Shown here: piece after piece, positions 10,380 to 20,000 of the stretch
Numbering within the stretch: the first letter of the stretch is position 1
Layout: every line of letters starts with the position of its first letter
The notes under the pieces: generated by a model
What the model was told of the DNA's origin: nothing
The model's database searches: none
What the model saw: only the letters and a program-made list of their open reading frames with translations
Program-made: the position numbers and the translations under genes
From: Pigoraptor chileana
Taxonomy: Eukaryota > Opisthokonta > Filasterea
Direction of reading: 5' to 3'
DNA: 29,870 nt
NCBI GenBank assembly: GCA_943704495.1
Contig: CALSCR010002435.1
Span: 1-29,870 of the forward strand

Positions 10380-10642
10380 GTTGTTCTCGAAGTCAATGCA
10401 GTCCCCCGGGTCATGCCGGTCGCACACATGCAGCTGCTGCACACACACTGACGCACATGCGCGCGCACACACGGGCATCACGTGGGCTCCCAATTTGCTC
10501 GCTTTCGCCCGCGGTTATATTGGATTTCCCAAATATTAGTCCGCAAACACAACCAAACAAAAAAACAAAACAAAAACACACAAAGATTTAAGGTCAGCCG
10601 CCTTGTTACTGTCATCCGTCCAAATCGACTAATTTTCCAAAC
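9626..10642. promoter_or_regulatory. divergent promoter region between MFS and G3P dehydrogenase genes
   Basis: About 1 kb separates two divergent start codons. It holds an inverted ATTGG-G-CCAAT pair (10244-10254), another CCAAT at 10282-10286, an AT-rich TATATTTTATAA (10202-10213), and a long TG microsatellite (10328-10379). CCAAT boxes are bound by NF-Y in eukaryotes; their use here is inferred from motif clustering only. A 242-codon plus-strand frame across 9510-10238 overlaps the transporter antisense and has no family features. Confidence 0.5.
10328..10379. repeat. (TG)n microsatellite
   Basis: About 25 TG units with one CTG interruption, lying in the upstream region of the G3P dehydrogenase gene. 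Such runs can form Z-DNA and are polymorphic in length. Confidence 0.95.
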
Positions 10643-11110
10643 ATGCCTTACAAGATCTGCATTGTTGGTTCCGGCAACTGGTGAGTTCCATGTCGTTTAA
10701 GTTTGCGTTGACGAGCATCGGGGGGGCGTGTGTGCCACAGAATTTTGTTGTTACGTGTCGGCTTATAGTATACGTGATGATGAGAACATGCAGGGGCTCT
10801 GCCATTGCCAAGATCATCGGTCGCAATGCCCAGCGATTGGCGGATGTCTTTGACACGCGTGTGAATATGTGGGTGTTTGAGGAGCAAGTGAATGGACGCA
10901 AGCTCACGGAGATTATCAACCAGGACCACGAGAACGTCAAGTATCTTCCTGGCATCAAGCTCCCCGAAAACATTGTGGGTGGAGTGGAGTTGTCGGAGTT
11001 CGTGTGACTGCGTATTAAGTTGTCTTTGGTTGCGTATGGGTTTGCTTGCATATATGTGTGTGTGTTTGTATGCGTATTTGAGTCGTTTGGTCCTAGCTTC
11101 CACTGCTGAT

Positions 11111-11148
<38 letters not shown>

Positions 11149-13615
11149 TATGTGGTGTGTGGGGTGATGTGTGTGTTGTGTGTATTGTGTGTGTGTGTGT
11201 GCATATGTGTGTGTTTGTTGTGTGTTTGTGTTGTGTAGTTGACAAACCACGGTTGGTTTTCACCAAACACTAATACACCCAAACGGCCTCCTCCGACTAT
11301 GCATTGAGTAGGTTGCAGTTCCGGATCTCGTGGAGGCTGCTGATGGCGCAGATATTCTCGTCTTTGTCGTTCCGCATCAGGTGTGTATGTATGTGCATGT
11401 ATGCGTCTCTTATGCATGGCTGTGCATGTTATGTCTCTGTATGTATGACTGTACGTGGCTGTGTGCGTATAGCTGTGTTTTGTATGTACATGTGTGTTTT
11501 GCTTTGTTTTTCGTAATGGCGTATCTCAAATTTTTCATGCCATAGTACTCACCATTTTTTGCCGTATTTTGTTTTCGCCGTCAACGCAGTTCGTTGCCAA
11601 TCTCTGCAAGCAGCTTCTCGGTAAAATCAAACCCACGACACACGCAATCTCTCTCATTAAGGTGCGTGTCTTGCGTGTGACGTACACAGGGGCATGTCGC
11701 TTAAGTGATCGACTATGACCAGTGATACCTCGTGGTCTCTCACTGCGATGCCCTCTCAATTTGATGCCCCTTCCGCCTGTTATTTTATACTCAATCTTCT
11801 GTTTCATGTTGCTTCCGTGCGCACGCATCTTTGGTTGTTTTTGTTTTTGTCGCTGTGTGATGTGATGTCGCGGCATTAGGGAGTGGACACTACACATGGG
11901 CTTGCGCTCGTCTCTGACATCATCCGCGATATGCTGAAGATCGACGTCAGCGTTCTCATGGGCGCCAACATCGCCAACGAAGTGGCCGAGGAGCACTTTT
12001 GCGAGACGACAATCGGTGCGTTTTTGTTTTTGTTTTCTTCCTCTTCGTCATTTCTTTGCACATTGCTAGAGACTGTTGTTGCTCTAGAAATATCTTGGAA
12101 GTCGATATCTGTGTGTTGCGATTGCGTTGTATAAATGTGCCCAACTGCAAGGCTGTTGAAATTGCTTCTGACCGAGAACCCGTCTTTGCTTTGCCGTCTG
12201 TGTTACTGTGTTACGCAGGCTGCAAGACGGAGGCAATGGGCATTGTGTACCACCAAATGTTTGACGCGCCATACTTCCGCGTGTCCGTTGTCCAAGATAC
12301 CGTTGCAGTGGAGCTGTGTGGTGCTCTTAAGGTGCGCATTTCCCCTGATCGAATCTTTCTTCTTTTTTCTTTCTCACATTTATTTTGTGGGTCTGCGTTT
12401 CATTTCATATTCGTCGTGTGTGTTGTGTGTGTGTTGTGTGTGTGTGTGAATAAGCCGCGGTGATGTCCGCAAGAACGTACCGCTGGTGTGTTGCGCCACT
12501 GTAATCTCACACGCCTTCGCGCCCCAAACAGAATGTGGTTGCACTCGGCGCCGGCTTTGTGGACGGACTCGGGTGAGTATATGCTGCAACCCCCCCCCCC
12601 CCCCCCCCCCCACACACACACACATTCATTTATCCATCCCCTCCTCTTCCTTCTTCTTGTCTATATCTATTATTCCATCGAGGTCTTCTCTCGCCCTCTC
12701 ATCGGATTGCGATACTGTTAACACACCACACTTCACTGTGGCTTCCATAAGATGCCTTAATTTGGGATTATTGCCGAAGCAACCGTAACCCACACTAATA
12801 CACAACCAACATGCACATTATCTCGCTTCTTGCCACCATCAACCAAAAACACACACACAAACACGTATATATAATGTAGGCTCGGCGATAACACCAAGGC
12901 GGCGATTATTCGCATTGGTTTGATGGAGATGATCAAGCTCACAAAGACGTTTTACCAGGGCGTTGAGGACCGCACGTTTTTTGAGAGCTGTGGTGTGGCA
13001 GATCTTATCACGACATGCTATGGTGGGCGCAACCGTAAGGTGGCCGAGGCATTCGTCAAGACAGGAAAGGTGTGTGAACAGTTGGTCTTGTTGTTGTTGT
13101 TGTTGTTGTTGTGTGTGTGTGTGCGTGCGTACGTGTCTGCGTGCGGGCTCGATTTCAAATGATGATATTTGACGTCACTAACTTGTGTGCCCTCCATCTT
13201 TCTCTCTCTTTGTGTGTGTGTGGTGTTGAGTGCAGTCCCTTGATCAGCTTGAGGCAGAGCTACTTAATGGACAGAAGTTGCAGGGGACGATCACCGCAAA
13301 AGAGATTCACGGCATTCTGAAGGAAAAGGATCTCCTTAAGGAGTAAGTGACGGACCTGCACACACCCACTTACACGTTCTCTCTCTCTTTCGTTCTCGCT
13401 CTTGTTGAGTCGCACCTAGGGTTCCCATTTGTGCGCATACTTCATCGTCTGCAGTATTCATGGTTGTCTTTATAAGTGCGTGTGTTTGCTGCATGAGATA
13501 TCCCGCGCCCTGAATGGTCCGCTTCCCTTTCCTGTGCAGATTTCCACTCTTTACGACGATCTATCGCATCTGCTATGAGGGACTCCCCCCCAAGCAGCTC
13601 GTGGAGGACATTTGA
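10643..13615 (+). CDS. GPD1: glycerol-3-phosphate dehydrogenase [NAD+], 340 aa, ten exons
   Basis: It interconverts dihydroxyacetone phosphate and sn-glycerol 3-phosphate with NADH, linking glycolysis to glycerolipid and glycerol synthesis in the cytosol. Exons: 10643-10680, 10794-10974, 11312-11380, 11590-11661, 11880-12015, 12219-12331, 12532-12572, 12880-13069, 13236-13342, 13540-13615 (1023 nt, in frame). The N-terminal Rossmann loop is VGSGNWGSA, rebuilt across intron 1. Next are [22 protein letters not shown] (with the family's conserved Lys) and [10 protein letters not shown]. The substrate-domain signature [20 protein letters not shown] is rebuilt across intron 7, and [13 protein letters not shown] follows. 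The C-terminus ([14 protein letters not shown], then LVEDI) matches the end of eukaryotic cytosolic enzymes, which are about 350 aa. No mitochondrial, glycosomal or SKL-type peroxisomal signal is seen. Introns are 113-337 nt and carry TG, TTG, CA and poly-C repeats. Confidence 0.96.
11110..11237. repeat. intronic TG-rich repeat
   Basis: A long perfect and imperfect TG tract within intron 2 of the G3P dehydrogenase gene, running toward the 3' splice region. It is the largest simple repeat in this gene. Confidence 0.95.
12590..12626. repeat. poly-C run (22 nt) followed by (CA)n
   Basis: A pure cytosine run at 12590-12611 passes straight into a CA dinucleotide repeat, just after the intron 7 donor of the G3P dehydrogenase gene. 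On the opposite strand this is a G22 tract capable of G-quadruplex formation. Confidence 0.97.
13088..13130. repeat. (TTG)n-(TG)n tract
   Basis: Trinucleotide TTG repeat (13088-13110) followed by TG/TGCG repeat, within intron 8 of the G3P dehydrogenase gene. Confidence 0.95.
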
Positions 13616-13668
13616 GTGCAATTTATGCCAAAGTGCTTTCCCAGTCCCAGTTTGACGGCTGCTGACAT

Positions 13669-13710
<42 letters not shown>

Positions 13711-13712
13711 AC
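13669..13712. repeat. (CA)n microsatellite
   Basis: Perfect CA repeat of about 17 units with a short imperfect tail, in the 3'UTR or spacer about 55 nt after the G3P dehydrogenase stop codon. Confidence 0.95.
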
Positions 13713-13806
13713 AACCACACATTCCCCCTCTCTCGGGGTCTTCCGTGTTTTTTCTTCGCGCGCGCAAACAACAACCCCCCAACGATGAAAGCACACAATG
13801 TATAGG

Positions 13807-13812
13807 AATAAA
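13807..13812 (+). terminator. candidate polyadenylation signal AATAAA
   Basis: The canonical AATAAA hexamer lies 192 nt downstream of the G3P dehydrogenase stop codon, after the CA repeat. A GT-rich stretch (tgagtgttttttgggtt) follows within about 25-45 nt, as expected for a cleavage and polyadenylation site. Confidence 0.5.
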
Positions 13813-14097
13813 CGTGTGCTTACATCCAAGCAAATTGAGTGTTTTTTGGGTTCGCACACTGTGTATATATGTCAGCGTATAAACGAGTTTAAATTCACGG
13901 GCCAAAAAAAGCGATAGCGATACGCAACACCGTAGCAACAGCCATAATCAACAGCCATTATAAAAATTGCAATCGGCAAAATCAGACGTGAGTTGAATAT
14001 AGACACACACTAAATGCAACCGCACACACAGATCAATACCGCACACAATTATAAAACACAAATACGCAAAGCACGCGCACGCGCACACGCACATCTC

Positions 14098-17000
14098 TCA
14101 CTCGTTCGTTGAGGACATGAGGTCGCCAGCAGTATCGCCCCGGAGTAACCTCACCCGCCTGTCAAGCCCCTTGGCCGCAACATCCGCAAGTGCACGCCAC
14201 GCACCCTCCGCCGCCCACAGCGTCATTGCAAGCGACGAGCGCAGAGACCCCACCGGCATCGAGGGACGCCCAGGCAGACTGCGATCAATCTCGGCCGGCT
14301 TGTCAAAGTTGTACGGCCGCAGCACGAGCACATTGGCATACCAGTGCACCTCTCTCACCGCCTCCGCCGTCAGAATCTCCACCCGCGATATGGCGCCCAC
14401 GCGCACGCGTCCATCGCGAAGCCACTCGTCCCGGAGAGCGCCTATCGATGCCTCGGCCGCATCTATCGCCAGAATACACGCAACTGCAACGCTCGCCACG
14501 TGGCGCGGGGGCGGTTGTGCAAATGCTGTCACGCACGCACGCAGCTTGTCCGTCGCGGAGAGTGCGCGTGTGCACGCCAAGCCAATGTCCTCCGCCCCCG
14601 CGTCGGCGTCCGGCTCCTTGGTCTGATCGCTCACGTCGTCACTCAGAGGCCTCGGCTGTGAAGAGTCGTCGTCGCCATCGCCCTTTCCAGCGTGTTTTGC
14701 GGGCGGACGCGCATCTTGAGGTCGCAGAGTGACCTGGCGCTCCCACATTGACAGCGGCGACATTAACGCCCTGGAAGACGTCTCCTGGACAAGCGCCGTC
14801 GACCCGAGAAACGTCTGCGCGTGGCAGTGTTGTTCGAAACACGTGGCGCGTTAGTAAAATAGATGTGAGCATGTGTCGGAAGTCAGAGGCACCCAAAAAC
14901 ACACACACACACACAAAAACCGGTCACATATTAGTGGCCGGTGGGGCATGCATCCACGTGCTAAAGGGAGAGAGCGTGGAATAGAACGAGAGGAGGGAGA
15001 AGGGACGGCAACATGCGTATCTGCAAAAGGACAAACACAAATCAAATGCATATTAGATGCGCGCGAATCTCACAGTGATGGAGCGGAGGCGGTATGATGT
15101 CTTTGCACCAAACACAGACGCCAGGCAGTCGCTGAGTTGTCGCGAGTCGCGCGTTCTCAGCACAAACACGTGCGACTCAACCGTCTTGCTGCCACTCGAC
15201 ACCTGTGTTGGATCGAAACACAAAACAAAAAAGTGTGCAGAAACACAGCCATGTTATACAACTGGACGGAAACGTGGGACCAGGAGGAGGATGAGAATAG
15301 AATTGGACGGTGGGGGAAGGGGGAGACCAGCACATGGGAAGAGCAGAGACACACTCACCTCAATAATGATGAATCCATCGCCCGACGCCCACGCCGGAAC
15401 AGACTTGGTCGACAGCATGCCAAGAAGCTCCTGTGGGTCGTAATGTGCAAATGTGAGGAAACGAATTGTCAGCAGTGCGTGTACAATGGGCGGACACGCA
15501 TACGCTCATACACGCACACACACACACACACACACACATAAACACAAAGCGTGCATCCTACCCACCCTTGTCTTAAAGTCATAGAGAGCGACAAGTTCGG
15601 GAAAGACACCGACCCGACGTGGTCGCACACGGCCTGTATCAAGGTCAAACTCCTGCGGGGAAACAGCAGAAGTGCGCCGGGAAGGGAGGCAGTCAAAACC
15701 GGCAACCGATTGTGTGTCTAGACATGTGCCAACTACAGGTGGTCAATAGACGCGGCGCCATGACTATACAAGGGCAAGCATCATTCTCTTGAGGACAGAA
15801 CAACCCACCGCAACGACAGAAAACACGCCACCATCACGTGAGCGAATATCGATGCGCGCCCCCTCGGGATCCAAATCCTTGAGTCGTCCACGGCACTCTC
15901 TGGCGGCGCGTGTGGCAATGTCCAGAAGTGCATCCCGCTGCGTTGGCGATACCGTCTGTGCGCATTAGAAGGGGGGGAGTGGGAGAGGGTGAATGTGTGA
16001 GTGTGTGGACAAAGCTGGTTAAGAGGGGAGCGGGAATCTGTCACAAAGACATTCCACAACTTGTACAGCGAGTGGTTTCTCCTTCCCTTCCATCCGGGAC
16101 TCGCAAACAAACATCAGCCAACAAGACAATGTGTTCATAGTGAGCGCATGACTTCAAATGCAGTGGCATAGGCAACAAATGCACGCACGCACCAGCTCAT
16201 TGAGCTGGCAGCCGTCCGGTGACATGTCGAGTGCTGCTGAAAGGAAGGTAACCATCCGCATCAGATGCCTGTTCACGTTTGACAGTGACTCGAGCGTGCC
16301 GTCGAGAGTCGCCATGTCACCCAGGTGCACACTCGGGCGTCGCTCTGCGTCGAGTGACGACGGGGTTGAAGGATGCTGATGGTGTGTATGTGGTGTGTTG
16401 ATTTCGTCGTTCGTTGGTGTGATTTTGCAAAACAGCGGGGAAAAGGTGATTAAATAGCAGAAATTTGTCATAGGACACAAAAAACTTATTTTTTTCATCC
16501 ATCACATAGTGCATGCAGGTAGTGTACGTAAGAGGCAGAAACGCGAATGATCAACACAGTGTACATATTCACCTCCATCGCAACGCGCGAGAGATACTTA
16601 GACAACTTTCCGAGGCCACCAGTTTTGGCAAAGATCGAGATTGCCAGCTGACTCGGCCCGTCAAACTCCTGAAGCGACGGCGAGGCCGGGTCGTACGCTT
16701 CGGTGCGGGCCGCCCACGCGAGGACCCCTGCGGCCGTCTCCAGGTGCTTCTCAACGAGATAATGCCTTGCCGCCGCCACCTGCTCACCCAGAATGTTGTT
16801 GGGGTGGACAATTGCAGGGAAGAGAACGGCGTCAAGGACGACTTGCGCGCAAGCACAACGTCCGGCATATGTATTCGCATTCGACGGTGCCACGCTGCCA
16901 ATGACGGTAATACCCGGGAGAGTGTGGCTGCTGTTGTTGCGGGCGATTGGCTTTGGGCTGTCCCCGACACCGGAGGAGGCAGAGGGAGGCGCAGAGAGTG

Positions 17001-20000
17001 CGTGGGATGGAGGGAGGCCTGCCGACGAGAGCTGGCGGGTGTTGCGAGCGGGAATGGGCGATGCCACAGATGGTGCCTGCGAGTCGCCATCCGGGGGAGG
17101 GGAGGCAAGCGATGCCGCGACCGAGCACGCGCGGCGCACGGGACCGGGGACAGCACCCTCGTTGACGACAATCGCATCCAACATCATTATGCACGTGCGA
17201 GCGATTGTTTGTGCGTCGTTATCGTCCCTGCACATGCCGAGGATTGTGTTTGCAAGATCCGCCGTACACCCTTCAACCAGCTCGCGCTGAAATCGACCCG
17301 CGACGCAGCGGCCGTACGCTCTGAGTATGCGGCGGCCCATGCTGCTGTCGGCGTCATGGGCGCTGCCGAGGCTGGCGTTCGTTTGCGACAGGACGCGGCG
17401 CAGAATGGCACGCACAAACTCGCTCTCGTGGAATGAATCGCGGAAGGTCGATGCGACAGCAAACGCAAATTCTTCCTCGTCTGCGTTTGGAGAAGGAGCA
17501 GTGGTATTGGTGGCGGGATGTGGGGAGAGATGTGCGATTCATGATCAGTGTTTTGGGCGCTGGTCTATATGGTCTCAACATGTGTGGAGAGAAGCGTGTG
17601 TGTATGTGGAGTGTGCGCGCGCGTGTGTGTATGTGGTTGTGTGCATGTCCAGAGAAAAGTCTGAACGACCCCAAAAACCGACACACACGCACACCATACA
17701 CGACACTCACAAAGCCACGCAGCAGGCAGCAATGACCCCCATCGAGTGCACACCCTACATGTTTGCACCCACCGATAATATTCGACAGAGCCTCCGACAC
17801 ACTGACCACAAGGTCAAGATTCGCGAGAAGAAGACCTGGGACGTCACTCTCCACCGCACCCGACGCAGCAGCTGCAATGGCAGAACGCACGTCCAGATAG
17901 CTGTTATCCTGCCCTCCATGCGATGCAGGAACTGTCGACGCTGGCGTTGGTCGCGCGGATACCGACCCGGCTGTCGTCGGAGCCTTTGGTGGTGCGACAA
18001 GAAGAGCCGGATGTGATACACGGCGCACAGTGTCGCTGTCAGAGAGAGTGACGGACGGCAATGCGGGTGGGGGCGGCTTTTGCGCCACAGCAGACATTAG
18101 TGCTGCTGGTGGCGCATGGGCTTCGTCTTGCTGTGGCTGACCTGGAATCGGTGGCGGCGCTCTCTTCTTCGGAGGTCGCGGTGGCGGGGCCGGCTCATCC
18201 GGGGCACTGGGCGGAGCTGCGCCGGCCGAAGCTCCCACCTTCTGCTGGCGCAGATGGTCTGGTTTAGGAGGGCGTGCTGGGATCGGAGGAGAGGCATTGG
18301 ACGCGACAGCCGCCGTGTTTGTGGGAAGCCACGACCGATCGGGTCCTTGGGTCGTGTGCAGCTGCGCCTGTGCTTGTGCCTGCGACGGCGACGATACCGA
18401 CGAGGATCGCGGAATCAACGGCGGCGGGGGCATCGCTGTAGCCGATCCCATTGCGGACGAGGGCGTGAATGTTGGTGTGTGGTGTTGTTGTTGGTGTTGT
18501 TGGTGGTGGTGGTGTTGCTGTTGGTGCGCCACCGCGTGTCCGTGAGTAGACGAAAATTCAGTGAGGACAGAGCTGGGGATGGGACCAGTGGGTGGTGGTG
18601 GCTTAGTGGTCGGCATCTCGTCTGTCTGCTTGGGCTTGGGTGCGGACGCCGACGCCAACGGAGACGCATTACTCAACGACGACGAAGATAAAGATGGTGA
18701 AGCGTGCGCGTTTGCGGCGGGACGCGATCGTTGTTGCGACGACGCCGCGGCGGGCGTCTGTTTGCCTGCAATAACAGTGGCACGCCGAGTGAAACTGAAG
18801 TCCCTGAAGAGCGACGCGACGCCATCCTCCTCCGCCGGGGCCTCTTCGATTAGCGTGTCGCGTGCCTGTTGCTTGGTGACGCGCGAATCAAAGTTGCGCG
18901 TGTCCTTCTCCCCCTTCACACGCGGTTTGAACGGCGGCGAGATCTGCTTAAGCAGCAACTTTTCAAAATCAATCGACGCGAAAAAGCGGTGTGCGCGAAC
19001 TGCCTTTGCACCCGTCGTCGAGCCGAGCCGTCGCTTGGGATCCCTCTCGAGGAGATCCAAAAGAATGGCCTCCGTCTCACTCGACAGCGATGCAACCTCC
19101 GCCTTCAACAGGTTCATCGCCACGCCAATCGGGCGGAATAGCGTGTTTTTGAACGTGCCGTCTACGGTGTCAGACTCGAACGGGGGATGGCCAGCGAGCA
19201 TCTCCCACATGAGCACACCCAGCGCCCAAAAGTCGACGCTGCGGTCGTAGCTGTTGCGGAGGAGTATTTCGGGAGCGAGATAGTCCGGTGTACCGCACAT
19301 TGTCGTCGTCTTGTCGCCCTGCCCAAGCCCCATCTTGGCAAGCCCAAAATCGACCAGTCGCACGTGACCAAACAGATCAAGGAGCACATTTTCTGCCTTG
19401 AGGTCGCGGTATGCAATGTTGAGCGAGTGCAGGTATTCGATCGCGAGGAGAATTTCCGCGGCGATAAAGCGCGTGCGTTCTTCCGACAGCTTGCCTTGAC
19501 GCTTCATGTGGAAGTACAGGTCGCCGCCGTTAACAAATTCGAGCACAAAATAGAGCTTGGACTCGGACTGGAATGTGAATTGCAGGTTCGTGATGAAGGG
19601 GTGCGACAAGCGCGACATGATGTCCTTTTCCTGCACAAGCGCCGCGTGGTGCTTGCCGTCGCCAACATCCTTGCGCACAACCTTCATCGCAAGAATGCGC
19701 CCGGTATCCTTCTTGCGAACCTGCGTCGCGTCACGTGTGGGGTTTGCATCATGGAAATTGTGAGTGTGGATTGTGTTTGTGGTTGTGTTTGTGGGTTGTG
19801 TTGGCGTTGCGATAGCCCAGCTCCCTAACAAAAGAAATACAAAACAAACATGCAAATTAAAAATACAAACAGCCGCACGCACCTGCATGACCTTTCCGAA
19901 TGCACCGCGTCCAACAACAGAGAGGATTTCAAAGTCGGCAACGGTGATCGTCTCCCTAATCTTCTCAAACTTGATTGTCATAGTCAGCTCGCCGCCGGCC

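Larger units (their letters stand above)
13616..14097. other. convergent 3' intergenic region
   Basis: Spacer between the convergent G3P dehydrogenase and kinase-RasGAP genes. It holds a CA microsatellite, a candidate polyadenylation signal (both listed separately) and AT-rich sequence. No gene recognised; frames here are repeat-driven. Confidence 0.6.

Noticed and set aside
13442-13938. Minus-strand ORFs rich in Cys-Val repeats
   Set aside because: They are translations of the CA/TG microsatellite. The same applies to similar frames at 10327, 12486, 23774 and 15137.
16513-17436. 307-codon plus-strand ORF opposite the RasGAP-like exon
   Set aside because: It mirrors a GC-rich coding exon on the other strand. 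The minus-strand frame has compatible splice sites and RasGAP-like blocks, while this one is Arg/Gly-rich with no family.
18116-19250. Plus-strand ORFs opposite the kinase exon
   Set aside because: They are antisense shadows; the minus strand encodes an unmistakable AGC kinase.
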